In this document: positions 35,151 through 44,628 of the stretch, in pieces
How positions within the stretch are numbered: the first letter of the stretch is position 1
How the letters are laid out: each line of letters begins with the position of its first letter
NCBI RefSeq assembly: GCF_000621125.1
Contig: NZ_JHZC01000006.1
Span: forward strand, 1 to 64,000
Length of the DNA: 64,000 bases
Origin: Maribacter antarcticus DSM 21422
Lineage (GTDB): Bacteria > Bacteroidota > Bacteroidia > Flavobacteriales > Flavobacteriaceae
Direction: 5' to 3'
Program-made: the position numbers and the translations under genes
Notes under the pieces: model-generated
Told to the model about the DNA's origin: nothing
Databases searched by the model: none
Seen by the model: the letters and a program-made list of their open reading frames with translations, nothing else

Positions 35151-36296
35151 ATGAATAAATTCCTTACTTGTATATTATTTTTTGGTTGTTATGCCTCGTT
35201 TGCGCAAATAGACTATCACGGGCAAATTTTAGATGCCAAAACCCAAGAGCCACTGCCCTATGTGAATATTGGTATCGTAGGTAAAGGCGTAGGTACGGTG
35301 ACGGATGAAGAAGGGCTCTTTTCTTTAGTAATCGATACCTCTAAGTTTGAAGGGACAGATGTAATTCAAATATCCTCTTTAGGCTACGAAACCGTAGAGA
35401 TTTCGGTGGGCCAACTTAGTACAAAAGGCGAAGAGTTTCCGAAAATTTTAATGCGTCCCTCAGATATTGTACTTGATGGAGTAGTACTCTCTAGTGATGC
35501 TTTAGTTCCCATTTCAGAATTTTTGGGCTATCGTAATTATGGGGAACAAAATTATGGCTATTGGAATAAAAACATAGCCTTGGGCGGAGAACTGTCAACT
35601 AAAATTAAAGCACGTCAAGGTCGAAGACAGCTGAATAGCTTAGAATTTGAGGTTTGGGAAAACCCATCTGATAGTGTCTTAATTCGTGTCAATATATATG
35701 ATACTGGGGGTTCCCTTGGCAGGCCAGGTTTGAATTTAAATTCAAGTCAAAACAATATACTTTACACTTTACCTACGGGTAGAAACATCATTACTGTCGA
35801 TTTGAATCCTTATGACCTTTATGTAGCAAATGATTTCTTCGTTTCTTTAGAATTACTTAATGTGTATGGTGATGAGAAATTAGGCTTGGTCCTTGCGGCT
35901 TCCGGTAGTGAAGGCGCTTCTTTCAGAAAATATGCGAGCCTAAGTGAATGGGAATTTCTGAGTGACCTTCACATGGCCTACTATTTGGAAACATCACCTT
36001 ACGTTACACAGAAAAAAGCGAATAGATATGAGGCTAAGGTAGAGCGGGTACGTGCTAAGAAAGAAATACTTTCTGGTTTTGCTATTTTCCGTGGTAAAAT
36101 GATATCCGATGTTACGGTGTATAACGAACGCACCAAAGAGACGGTGCAGACCGATGAAACTGGAAGATACATCATAGAAGCGGAGCGGAGGGACATCCTT
36201 TTGTTTTCTAAAAAAGGGTACAAAAAAATGTTTTTAGAAGTCCAAGATGAGAAATTTGCAAATGCTATTATGAGACTGAAAACTTCTGTTAGATAG
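35151..36296 (+). CDS. secreted protein with two carboxypeptidase-regulatory-like domains
   Basis: The 381-residue protein has a signal peptide (MNKFLTCILFFGCYASFA). An N-terminal CarboxypepD_reg-like domain follows (about 20-105, HGQILDAKTQEPLPYVNIG...SSLGYETVEI). The middle is a beta-rich domain (about 130-290) with LEFEVWENPSDSVLIRVNIYD, which here is 21 residues if read as one run and is a typical jelly-roll strand pattern. A second small regulatory-like domain closes the protein (about 310-380, FRGKMISDVTVYN...RYIIEAERRD). The last domain resembles the first domain of the two genes before it. The protein ends eight bases from a convergent gene. It is probably envelope-located; function not known. 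Confidence 0.7.
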   Translation: MNKFLTCILFFGCYASFAQIDYHGQILDAKTQEPLPYVNIGIVGKGVGTVTDEEGLFSLVIDTSKFEGTDVIQISSLGYETVEISVGQLSTKGEEFPKILMRPSDIVLDGVVLSSDALVPISEFLGYRNYGEQNYGYWNKNIALGGELSTKIKARQGRRQLNSLEFEVWENPSDSVLIRVNIYDTGGSLGRPGLNLNSSQNNILYTLPTGRNIITVDLNPYDLYVANDFFVSLELLNVYGDEKLGLVLAASGSEGASFRKYASLSEWEFLSDLHMAYYLETSPYVTQKKANRYEAKVERVRAKKEILSGFAIFRGKMISDVTVYNERTKETVQTDETGRYIIEAERRDILLFSKKGYKKMFLEVQDEKFANAIMRLKTSVR

Positions 36297-36304
36297 TATG
36301 GGTA

Positions 36305-37933
36305 CTACACTTGTAATACCCCCATATTAAAAGGTTTCTCTATCGGCGCGTGGTCTGCAGCTTCAATACCCATAGCTATCCATTTACGCGTATCCAATGG
36401 ATCTATGACGCCGTCTGTCCATAACCTAGCAGCTGCATAGTAAGGAGAAACCTGATTGTCGTAACGCTGCTTTATTTTATCAAACAGTTCTTTTTCTTTT
36501 TCTTCTGTAATCGTTTCTCCTCGTTTTTTTAAGGAAGCTGTTTCTATTTGGAGTAAAACTTTTGCAGCGGAGTTTCCGCTCATAACTGCGAGTTCTGCGC
36601 TTGGCCACGCTACAATCAGTCTAGGGTCATAGGCCTTTCCACACATGGCATAATTACCCGCGCCGTAACTGTTACCAATAATGACGGTAAATTTAGGCAC
36701 AACGGAGTTGCTTACCGCATTTACCATTTTGGCCCCATCTTTAATAATACCACCATGCTCACTTTTACTGCCCACCATGAATCCGGTCACATCCTGTAGA
36801 AACACCAATGGAATTTTTTTCTGATTGCAATTGGCAATAAAACGGGTAGCCTTGTCGGCTGAATCCGAATAAATAACCCCACCGAACTGCATTTCTCCTT
36901 TTTTTGTTTTGACTACTTTACGCTGATTTGCTACAATACCCACGGCCCAACCATCTATACGCGCATAACCGGTAAGGATACTTTGTCCGTAACCATCTTT
37001 ATAGGCTTCAAATTCTGAATTGTCTACAAGTCTATTGATGATTTCCATCATGTCATATTGCGCTGTTCTAGCCCCTGGTAATATGCCGTAAATATCGTCA
37101 GGGTTTTGTTTTGGTTTTTCTGGCGTAGCCCGATTATAGCCTGCTTTGGTATAGTCGCCTATCTTATCCATAATGTTTTTGATGGTATCCAAAGCAGCGG
37201 CATCATCCTCGGCTTTATAATCGGTTACCCCGCTAATTTCACAGTGTGTGGTAGCACCACCAAGGGTTTCATTATCTATGCTCTCGCCAATCGCTGCTTT
37301 TACCAAGTAGCTACCTGCCAGAAAAATACTTCCTGTTTTATCAACAATGAGTGCTTCATCGCTCATGATGGGCAAATACGCACCACCAGCAACGCAACTA
37401 CCCATAACAGCAGAAATTTGTGTAATGCCCATACTGCTCATCATGGCGTTGTTTCGAAAAATACGCCCAAAATGTTCTTTATCTGGAAATATTTCGTCTT
37501 GCATCGGTAAATATACCCCTGCACTATCTACCAAGTAGATAATCGGTAGGCGGTTCTCCATGGCAATTTCCTGTGCTCTCAAGTTCTTTTTGGCAGTGAT
37601 GGGAAACCAAGCGCCTGCTTTTACCGTAGCATCATTGGCTACGACCAAGCACTGTTTTCCAGAAACATAACCCATTTTTATAACAACACCACCAGCTGGG
37701 CATCCGCCGTGTTCGGCATACATGTCATCCCCAACAAACGCGCCAATTTCTATACGTTCCGCTTTTGAATCCAAGAGATAGTCAATGCGTTCTCGTGCGG
37801 TCATTTTTCCCTTGGCATGTTGCTTTTCAATCTTAGCTTTTCCACCGCCCAGGGCCACCTTTGCCATCCTTTTACGTAGCTCTGAAAGCATTAATTTATT
37901 AGCATCCTCGTTTTGGTTGAACTTGATATCCAT
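36305..37933 (-). CDS. biotin-dependent acyl-CoA carboxyltransferase subunit (methylcrotonoyl-CoA carboxylase beta-like)
   Basis: The 542-residue protein has both crotonase-like halves of an acyl-CoA carboxylase carboxyltransferase: KMTARERIDYLLD and HGGCPAGGVV at the N-terminus, and GNSYGAGNYAMCGKAYDPR followed by WPSAELAVMSG at the C-terminus. The GAGNYxMCGxAY motif is typical of methylcrotonoyl-CoA carboxylase-type subunits rather than propionyl-CoA carboxylase. The biotin-carrying subunit is not next to it, so the substrate (leucine catabolism intermediate or another acyl-CoA) is inferred from motif only. Confidence 0.88.
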   Translation of the reverse strand: MDIKFNQNEDANKLMLSELRKRMAKVALGGGKAKIEKQHAKGKMTARERIDYLLDSKAERIEIGAFVGDDMYAEHGGCPAGGVVIKMGYVSGKQCLVVANDATVKAGAWFPITAKKNLRAQEIAMENRLPIIYLVDSAGVYLPMQDEIFPDKEHFGRIFRNNAMMSSMGITQISAVMGSCVAGGAYLPIMSDEALIVDKTGSIFLAGSYLVKAAIGESIDNETLGGATTHCEISGVTDYKAEDDAAALDTIKNIMDKIGDYTKAGYNRATPEKPKQNPDDIYGILPGARTAQYDMMEIINRLVDNSEFEAYKDGYGQSILTGYARIDGWAVGIVANQRKVVKTKKGEMQFGGVIYSDSADKATRFIANCNQKKIPLVFLQDVTGFMVGSKSEHGGIIKDGAKMVNAVSNSVVPKFTVIIGNSYGAGNYAMCGKAYDPRLIVAWPSAELAVMSGNSAAKVLLQIETASLKKRGETITEEKEKELFDKIKQRYDNQVSPYYAAARLWTDGVIDPLDTRKWIAMGIEAADHAPIEKPFNMGVLQV

Positions 37934-38012
37934 TACGTTACTTTCGATTTATCCCCTAAAGATAAGGAGTAAAATTGAGTACATTTGAATAAACCTAAAT
38001 AGAAACAGGATT

Positions 38013-38987
38013 ATGATTAGATGGGGAATAGTTGGGGCCGGTAATATTGCACACTCCTTTGCAAAGGACCTTGCATTGGTAGCTGATAATCGTTTATGCG
38101 CGGTTGCATCACGGAGTTTGAACAAGGCTTCTGAATTTGCTCAAACGTATGGTGCTGAGCATGCTTTTGGGAGCTATGAGGAATTGTTTAAAAGTGATGT
38201 GTTAGATGTAGTATATATCGCAACGCCGCACACTTCCCATGCCGATTTAAGCATAAGAGCCATGGATCATAATAAGCATGTACTATGTGAAAAACCTATG
38301 GGTATAAATAGTGCTGAGGTAAAATTGATGTTGGATAAAGCAAGTGAGAAAAAGGTCTTTTTAATGGAAGCCTTGTGGACTAGATTCAACCCCACAATAA
38401 AAAAAGTAAAGCAACTCATAGCTGATGGAGAGATTGGAACCGTTGCCTATCTAAAGGCCGATTTTGCTTTTTATGGATTGGATAGGGACGAGAGCGGACG
38501 TGTGTTGAATCCGCATTTAGCTGGAGGTTCCGTGTTGGATATTGGTATCTATCCTATGTTTCTTTCCTATCTGTTATTGGGAATGCCCAAAAAAATTACC
38601 GCACAAGCACAATTTTATAAAACAGGCGTAGAATCTCAAACTGCAATGATTTTTGAATATGAAAATGCCCAAGCCCTTCTTTTTAGCGGATTGGCATCCA
38701 ATTCAGAAATGAAAGCTGAAATAGCGGGTAGTTCAGGAACTTTATTTATAAATCCAAGATGGCATGAAGCCTCTTCTTATGTGTTGGAAAAAGAGGGTAA
38801 CTCTGAGCTTTTTACCTTAGAGAAAATAGGAAAAGGGTATACCTATGAAATAACCGAAGTGGCAAATTGTATAAACACAGGGCGGCTGGAGAGTACCTTA
38901 TGGAGTCATCAAAATACTAGAGATTTATGTACGCTTTTGGATACCGTTCGAGAGAAGGCTGGGATTCGTTTTCCTTTTGAATTATAA
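38013..38987 (+). CDS. Gfo/Idh/MocA family oxidoreductase
   Basis: The 324-residue protein opens with a Rossmann NAD(P) site (IRWGIVGAGNIAHSFAKDL), has VYIATPHTSHADL and the family's EKP motif in HVLCEKPMG, and a C-terminal Gfo-type sheet with AGGSVLDIGIYP. Length and motifs suit the dimeric dihydrodiol dehydrogenase/xylose dehydrogenase-like branch. The sugar or diol substrate cannot be named. It is divergent from the carboxyltransferase gene with an 80-base spacer. Confidence 0.9.
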   Translation: MIRWGIVGAGNIAHSFAKDLALVADNRLCAVASRSLNKASEFAQTYGAEHAFGSYEELFKSDVLDVVYIATPHTSHADLSIRAMDHNKHVLCEKPMGINSAEVKLMLDKASEKKVFLMEALWTRFNPTIKKVKQLIADGEIGTVAYLKADFAFYGLDRDESGRVLNPHLAGGSVLDIGIYPMFLSYLLLGMPKKITAQAQFYKTGVESQTAMIFEYENAQALLFSGLASNSEMKAEIAGSSGTLFINPRWHEASSYVLEKEGNSELFTLEKIGKGYTYEITEVANCINTGRLESTLWSHQNTRDLCTLLDTVREKAGIRFPFEL

Positions 38988-39062
38988 AACCTTATAAAAT
39001 ATAGCTGGAATTTTTTATAAATTCCCGATATTTGAAGTTACCTCTAATCAAAACTAGAGAAT

Positions 39063-39245
39063 ATGGGAATGAATAAGAATACGGTACTGGCTTGGGCCAC
39101 ATTTATCATGATTTGTGTTGGCTGTGCCCTTATAGCGCTCGGTGCTTTTAGGTATGACGATGTTGCTGGTTGGGGTTTCGCTTCTGTTGGCATCGGTTTT
39201 TTTGCTATTGCTTGGGTTTTTAATGCACTTAAAGGGAGGGTGTGA
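39063..39245 (+). CDS. small two-helix membrane protein (CAL67264 family)
   Basis: The 60-residue protein consists of two hydrophobic helices (TVLAWATFIMICVGCALIAL and GWGFASVGIGFFAIAWVFNAL) joined by a short GAFRYDDVA loop. I recognise it as the flavobacterial CAL67264-type family, of unknown function. It lies just upstream of ettA in the same direction. Confidence 0.75.
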   Translation: MGMNKNTVLAWATFIMICVGCALIALGAFRYDDVAGWGFASVGIGFFAIAWVFNALKGRV

Positions 39246-39369
39246 ACTATGTTTCAGATTGTTCCAGTATCAAACCTGTAACAATAGAACGTTGAAATCG
39301 TTGATTTCTGCTGATTTATTTTCAATAAAAAGTTTAGTACGAATACTATCTTCATTAAACAATTAAAAC

Positions 39370-41061
39370 ATGTCCGACGATAAAAAAGTCATTTTCTCCA
39401 TGTCAGGAGTCACCAAGACATTCAAGACGGCTAATACGCCGGTTCTTAAAAATATATACCTCAGTTTTTTCTATGGTGCCAAAATTGGGATTCTAGGACT
39501 TAACGGTTCTGGTAAATCTACCCTGCTAAAGATAATTGCAGGAGTCGATAAAAATTTTCAGGGTGATGTTGTCTTTTCTCCTGGCTATAACGTTGGTTAT
39601 TTGGAACAAGAGCCCCAATTAGACCCCGATAAAACCGTGTTAGAGGTGGTTAAAGAAGGGGTAGCTGAAACCGTTGCGATTTTAGACGAGTATAATAAAA
39701 TCAACGATATGTTTGGTCTTCCCGAGGTATACGAGGATGCGGATAAGATGCAAAAGCTAATGGATAAGCAAGCTGTGCTTCAAGATAAGATTGATGCCTC
39801 TAACGCTTGGGAATTAGACACGAAACTAGAGATAGCCATGGATGCGCTTCGAACGCCAGAGTCCGATAAAAAAATTGGGATATTATCTGGTGGAGAAAAA
39901 AGGAGGGTAGCGCTGTGTAGATTATTGTTGCAAGAGCCAGAGATTTTATTATTGGACGAGCCTACCAACCACTTGGACGCCGAATCGGTGCACTGGTTGG
40001 AGCATCATTTAGCACAGTATAAAGGAACGGTGATAGCCGTAACGCATGATAGATATTTCTTGGATAATGTAGCCGGATGGATTTTGGAACTGGACAGGGG
40101 AGAAGGTATTCCTTGGAAAGGAAATTACTCCAGTTGGTTAGATCAGAAATCTAAACGTATGGCCCAAGAAAGCAAAACAGCGTCTAAAAGACAAAAAACC
40201 TTAGAACGTGAGTTGGATTGGGTGCGTCAAGGCGCTAAGGGCAGGCAGACCAAACAAAAGGCTCGTTTGAAGAACTACGATAAGTTGATGAGCCAAGACC
40301 AAAAGCAGCTGGACGAAAAGTTGGAAATATATATTCCTAACGGTCCGCGTTTGGGTACTAATGTTATAGAAGCAAAGGGGGTAAGCAAAGCTTTTGGCGA
40401 TAAATTACTTTATGAAGATTTGAACTTTACCTTACCACAAGCCGGAATCGTTGGTGTAATTGGACCTAACGGTGCTGGTAAAACAACTATTTTTAGAATG
40501 GTAATGGGCGAGGAAGCTCCTGACAAGGGAGAGTTTATTGTTGGTGATACAGCCAAAATCGCTTACGTAGATCAAAGTCATTCCAATATAGATGCTGAAA
40601 AAACAATTTGGCAGAATTTCAGCGATGAGCAAGAAATGGTAATGATGGGTGGACGTCAAGTAAACTCTAGAGCCTATTTGAGTCGATTTAACTTCACGGG
40701 TAGTGAACAGAATAAAAAGGTGAACATGCTTTCTGGTGGGGAACGAAACCGGTTGCACTTGGCCATGACCTTAAAAGAGGAAGGCAACGTATTACTGCTA
40801 GATGAGCCTACCAACGATTTGGATGTAAATACCTTACGTGCATTAGAAGAAGGTTTGGAGAATTTTGCCGGTTGCGGTGTTGTTATTTCCCACGATAGAT
40901 GGTTCTTAGATAGGGTCTGTACTCATATTTTAGCATTTGAAGGCGATTCGCAAGTCTATTTCTTTGAAGGTTCTTTCTCTGATTATGAAGAGAATAGGAA
41001 AAAACGACTTGGGGCTGATATTATGCCAAAACGTATTAAATACAAAAAGTTGATTCGGTAG
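39370..41061 (+). CDS. ettA: energy-dependent translational throttle protein EttA (ABC-F)
   Basis: EttA is a cytosolic ABC-F ATPase that binds the ribosomal E site and gates entry into elongation according to the ADP/ATP ratio. The 563-residue chain has two ABC cassettes without membrane helices: Walker A GLNGSGKST and GPNGAGKTT, signatures LSGGEKRR and LSGGERNR, Walker B LLLDEPTNHLD and LLLDEPTNDLD. Between them lies the charged linker (P-site tRNA interaction motif) with ERELDWVRQGAKGRQTKQKA, distinctive of EttA. Confidence 0.95.
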   Translation: MSDDKKVIFSMSGVTKTFKTANTPVLKNIYLSFFYGAKIGILGLNGSGKSTLLKIIAGVDKNFQGDVVFSPGYNVGYLEQEPQLDPDKTVLEVVKEGVAETVAILDEYNKINDMFGLPEVYEDADKMQKLMDKQAVLQDKIDASNAWELDTKLEIAMDALRTPESDKKIGILSGGEKRRVALCRLLLQEPEILLLDEPTNHLDAESVHWLEHHLAQYKGTVIAVTHDRYFLDNVAGWILELDRGEGIPWKGNYSSWLDQKSKRMAQESKTASKRQKTLERELDWVRQGAKGRQTKQKARLKNYDKLMSQDQKQLDEKLEIYIPNGPRLGTNVIEAKGVSKAFGDKLLYEDLNFTLPQAGIVGVIGPNGAGKTTIFRMVMGEEAPDKGEFIVGDTAKIAYVDQSHSNIDAEKTIWQNFSDEQEMVMMGGRQVNSRAYLSRFNFTGSEQNKKVNMLSGGERNRLHLAMTLKEEGNVLLLDEPTNDLDVNTLRALEEGLENFAGCGVVISHDRWFLDRVCTHILAFEGDSQVYFFEGSFSDYEENRKKRLGADIMPKRIKYKKLIR

Positions 41062-41174
41062 TCGTTTTAACCCATACAATGCACTGTGATGCTGCCTCGG
41101 CGAACGTCTATTTGAGGCCAAGAAAACGTACGAAGTATCTGGGGTAGCGTATTTAATAATGCTGACTACTACCT

Positions 41175-41204
41175 ATCGACTATTGTCGGGGTCGATTGTT
41201 TTTT
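41175..41204 (+). terminator. possible ettA terminator
   Basis: ATCGAC, 10-base loop, GTCGAT, then TGTTTTTT. It overlaps the 3' end of the convergent CpxP-like gene. Confidence 0.4.
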
Positions 41205-41617
41205 CGGTACTGTTTAATCAATTGTCGCTTAAAGTCTTCTTCCGAACGAAGCAAAAGCAGTGTTTTTTTAGCGGACAGCACTTTTTTTATTTCTTTCAAA
41301 TAGGAAAGGTTTAGCTTTTCTTCTTCTATTTTAAAATCTGTAAGTTGCTCCAATACCTTTATTGCTTGGGCTTCGGATAACTCCATGGCATCCTGCATTT
41401 TACTTCGTATTTGAGAGCGCTCTTTTTGGCGTAGGGACTGTCGCTTTTCCTCAAATTTATTATACACAGGCCAAAATTGCTGTGCTTCTTTGCTGGTCAA
41501 TGCCAGCTGTTCGGTTATAAAGGCCACTTGTAAGGATTTTATTTTTTCCCTGTTCCCCCTTTGGCCGTAACCAACAGCGGTGCAAAGTATAACGAGTATA
41601 ATAATCACTTTATTCAT
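41180..41617 (-). CDS. small secreted Spy/CpxP-like protein
   Basis: The 145-residue protein has a signal peptide (MNKVIIILVILCTAVGYGQ) and an all-helical, highly charged mature part. LALTSKEAQQFWPVYNKFEEK and LEQLTDFKIEEEKLNLSYL suggest an LTxxQ-type periplasmic chaperone/sensor like Spy or CpxP. It is the third gene of a sigma factor operon, overlapping its upstream neighbour by eight bases. A role in sensing envelope stress is an inference from this context. Confidence 0.7.
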   Translation of the reverse strand: MNKVIIILVILCTAVGYGQRGNREKIKSLQVAFITEQLALTSKEAQQFWPVYNKFEEKRQSLRQKERSQIRSKMQDAMELSEAQAIKVLEQLTDFKIEEEKLNLSYLKEIKKVLSAKKTLLLLRSEEDFKRQLIKQYRKNNRPRQ

Positions 41618-42125
41618 TTTCTTCTAAATTTAGTTTTTCAAAATCGTCTGTACGTTCATTGAGGTAGTCCACAATGTCTTCCTCGCTGAGTTCCGAACTT
41701 AAAAAATTAGTTATTTTCAAGTCCTCAATTGGCATTACTTCTGCTATTTCTAAAGAGGTGAGTCCAACATCGTTATGGTCAAAATAGTTTTCTATATCCG
41801 TATTGGCTATAGCATCCCAAGAAGGAATTTCTTGCCCTGTGTTCCAATTTAGACCTAAAACTAAAAGAACTAATGCAGCAATAGAAGCGGCTACCAAATA
41901 ATAGGTTTTGTAGGGGTTTAATGGAACCACCTTAGTTTCCTTGTATTCTAATTTTTTCTGAATATTGGAATGCAAGTCTTCAAGGTAGCTTTCCGGCAAT
42001 ATAAAGCCATCTTCCTTGGGGACTTTTAGATTTTCTTCGCCCAGCCGCTTAGATAGGGTATCCGAGAACGTATCGAAATAGCTATCGGGTGTTTTAAAGG
42101 GATTATTTTTATCTGATGCTTTCAT
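41610..42125 (-). CDS. single-pass membrane protein, candidate anti-sigma factor
   Basis: The 171-residue protein has a hydrophilic N-terminal half (about 1-72) with NPFKTPDSYFDTFSD and ILPESYLEDL, one membrane helix (YYLVAASIAALVLLVLGLNW, about 75-94) and an acidic C-terminal domain ending in SEEDIVDYLNERTDDFEKL. It has no clear zinc-binding anti-sigma motif. Its place directly after the ECF sigma gene, with its membrane topology, makes it the likely regulator of that sigma factor. Confidence 0.65.
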   Translation of the reverse strand: MKASDKNNPFKTPDSYFDTFSDTLSKRLGEENLKVPKEDGFILPESYLEDLHSNIQKKLEYKETKVVPLNPYKTYYLVAASIAALVLLVLGLNWNTGQEIPSWDAIANTDIENYFDHNDVGLTSLEIAEVMPIEDLKITNFLSSELSEEDIVDYLNERTDDFEKLNLEENE

Positions 42126-42158
42126 TCGTATACGCTGATAGTAAATTTTCTAAACTGT

Positions 42159-42701
42159 TTAATCTTCTTTTAAGTGTGCTTCTATTTTTTTCACTGCGAG
42201 ATGGTAAGAGGCTTTTAAGCCTCCTACACTAGTTCCTAATATTTCTGATATTTCATCGTACTTTAATTCCTCAAAATATTTCATATTAAAAACTAGTTTC
42301 TGTTTTTCTGGTAAGGTGGCAATTGCTTTTTGTAACTGTAATTGAATTTCGTCACCTTCAAAATAAACGTCGGCCTGTAAATTTTTAACCAGTCGTTCTT
42401 GGTACTCCATATCGTTCAATCCCAACTTTCTTGACTTTTGTTTTAGAAAACTGAGTGATTCGTTTGTGGCAATGCGGTACATCCAAGAAAATAGTTTGCT
42501 CTCGCCTTTAAATCCGTCAATGTTACGGTATACTTTTATGAAGGTATTTTGCAATACATCATCTGTATCATTATGATGCAGTACAATCCTTCGAATATGC
42601 CAATACAAGTTCTTTTTGTAGGTGTTTACGAGGACCTCAAACGCTTGTGATTGTTTATCCTTATGCTGTAAATCTGCTATTAGTGCTTTTTCGGAAACCA
42701 A
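42159..42701 (-). CDS. ECF-type RNA polymerase sigma factor
   Basis: The 180-residue protein has sigma region 2 (about 20-85, DTDDVLQNTFIKVYRNIDGF...LFSWMYRIATNESLSFL) and region 4 (about 120-175, LPEKQKLVFNMKYFEELKYDEIS with the helix-turn-helix LGTSVGGLKASYHLAVKKI). There is no region 1 or 3, as expected for ECF factors. The start is TTG. It leads a three-gene operon with a membrane protein and a CpxP-like secreted protein, suggesting an extracytoplasmic stress response. Confidence 0.92.
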   Translation of the reverse strand: MVSEKALIADLQHKDKQSQAFEVLVNTYKKNLYWHIRRIVLHHNDTDDVLQNTFIKVYRNIDGFKGESKLFSWMYRIATNESLSFLKQKSRKLGLNDMEYQERLVKNLQADVYFEGDEIQLQLQKAIATLPEKQKLVFNMKYFEELKYDEISEILGTSVGGLKASYHLAVKKIEAHLKED

Positions 42702-42801
42702 ATATGCTGCCTTTACGAACTTGGACTACTAAATTACAAAAAGGTTTAATGGGATAAGACTTTTATGTAGTCGCTAGCGCTAAGCGTTCTCGCTTTTAGG
42801 G

Positions 42802-44628
42802 CTAGTGGGCTAATGACTGCATGTCTACCAACCTTTTGTAGCTGCCATTCTTTGCCAAAAGTTCGGTGTGGGAACCTTGTTCCACGATTTCGCCTTTCTG
42901 AAGTACGACAATAGTATCTGCGTTTTTAATGGTAGACAAACGGTGCGCTATTACGATAGAGGTTCGGTTTTTCATCATTTTTTCTAATGCATCCTGCACC
43001 AAGCGCTCGCTCTCTGTATCCAGAGCGGAAGTGGCCTCGTCTAAAATCATAATTGGCGGATTTTTAAGTACAGCACGCGCAATAGATAAGCGCTGTTTTT
43101 GACCTCCACTTAGCTTGTTGCCGCTATCGCCAATATTGGTATCATAGCCTTTGGGAAGTTCCATGATAAAATCATGGGCATTCGCTATTTTGGCCGCTTC
43201 GGTAATTTCGGTTAAACTAGCACCTTCTTTTCCTAGGCCGATATTATTCTGTACCGAATCATTGAACAGAATAGAATCTTGTGTTACAAGACCCAACATG
43301 CCCCTAAGTGATTTTTTGGATAGTTCTTTTATATTGATGTTATCTATTTTGATGTTTCCCTCGTTTACATCATAAAAACGAGTCACTAAATTGGCAATGG
43401 TACTCTTTCCACTACCAGATTGACCTACTAAAGCTACCGTTCCCCCCTTTGGAACAGTAAGGTTAAAATCTTTTAGAATATATTCATCTTCATATTTGAA
43501 GGAAATGTTTTCCAAGGTTATGTTATTTTCAAAGGCTAATTTTTTAATCGGATTTCTAATTTCTGCAATTAGATTTTTAGTTTCGAGTATTTCCAATACG
43601 CGTTCTGCAGCTGCATTTCCCTTTTTAACGCCGTAGGATGCCTTACTGATGGCTTTTGCCGGAGTTAGTATGTTGTAGGCCAGTCCCATATATGCGATAA
43701 AAGAAGAGGGGTCTAAGGTTTCATCGACCAAGACCATTTTCCCACCAAACCATAGTAAAACGCCTATGACCAATATGCCTAAAAATTCTCCTGTTGGAGA
43801 GGCAAGGTTTTGGCGATTCAATAAGGTATTGCTAAAATTAAAAAATCGTTTTGTAGAGGCGCTAAAGGTTTGGTAAAATCGCGATTCTGAATTAAAAGCT
43901 TTAATGACTCTCAGTCCGCTTAGCGTTTCTTCAATAACTGATAAAAATTCACCCTGTTCGCGCTGTACATCGTCTGATTTCTTTTTTAAGGATTTACCAA
44001 TTCTAGAAATAATCATTCCCGCAACAGGAATAAAAATAAACACGAATAGGGTCAACTTACCACTGATGCCAAACATAATTAATATAGTGAACAGGATAGT
44101 AAGTGGTTCACGTACAATCAGCTCTAAAATAGAAAGGAATGAATGTTGTATCTCTAAAACATCAGATGATATTCTAGCGATAACATCTCCTTTTCTTTTT
44201 TCTGAATAGTATGAAATAGGTAGTTCCGTAATCTTACGGTACATACTGTTTCTAATGTCCTTTAATACGCCATTTCGTAAAAACGTAATAAAATACATGG
44301 CCAAATAGTTGGACAAGTTCTTTAACAAGAATAAAACTAAAATTAGACCTATAACAAGGACCAGTGCTTTCATTTTGTCTTGGCCCGCGTATTGTGTGAC
44401 ATGAAAACCTAAGTAATCTATAAAGTAATCTTTTACGGTGCTAATTCCTTCAAAAACAGGGACTTTTGTTACGGGTTCAGATTTTTCAAAAAGTACATTA
44501 AGCATAGGAATCAGAGCGGCAAAAGACAGCGCACTAAACAGCGCATAAAGCACGTTAAAAAAAATGTTTAGATATCCGTACCGCTTGTAAGGCTTCGCAA
44601 ATCGAAGAATCTTCTTAAAATAATCCAT
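42802..44628 (-). CDS. ABC exporter, MsbA-like (membrane plus ATPase domains)
   Basis: The 608-residue half-transporter has an N-terminal six-helix membrane domain (about 15-330) and a C-terminal ATPase domain with Walker A GQSGSGKST, signature LSGGQKQRLSIARA, Walker B IMILDEATSALD and the H-loop IVIAHRLSTI. It would function as a homodimer flipping lipids such as lipid A core, or exporting other hydrophobic substrates. Its ATG abuts the stop of the upstream phosphohexomutase, so they are cotranscribed with the envelope-related genes further up. Confidence 0.9.
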   Translation of the reverse strand: MDYFKKILRFAKPYKRYGYLNIFFNVLYALFSALSFAALIPMLNVLFEKSEPVTKVPVFEGISTVKDYFIDYLGFHVTQYAGQDKMKALVLVIGLILVLFLLKNLSNYLAMYFITFLRNGVLKDIRNSMYRKITELPISYYSEKRKGDVIARISSDVLEIQHSFLSILELIVREPLTILFTILIMFGISGKLTLFVFIFIPVAGMIISRIGKSLKKKSDDVQREQGEFLSVIEETLSGLRVIKAFNSESRFYQTFSASTKRFFNFSNTLLNRQNLASPTGEFLGILVIGVLLWFGGKMVLVDETLDPSSFIAYMGLAYNILTPAKAISKASYGVKKGNAAAERVLEILETKNLIAEIRNPIKKLAFENNITLENISFKYEDEYILKDFNLTVPKGGTVALVGQSGSGKSTIANLVTRFYDVNEGNIKIDNINIKELSKKSLRGMLGLVTQDSILFNDSVQNNIGLGKEGASLTEITEAAKIANAHDFIMELPKGYDTNIGDSGNKLSGGQKQRLSIARAVLKNPPIMILDEATSALDTESERLVQDALEKMMKNRTSIVIAHRLSTIKNADTIVVLQKGEIVEQGSHTELLAKNGSYKRLVDMQSLAH

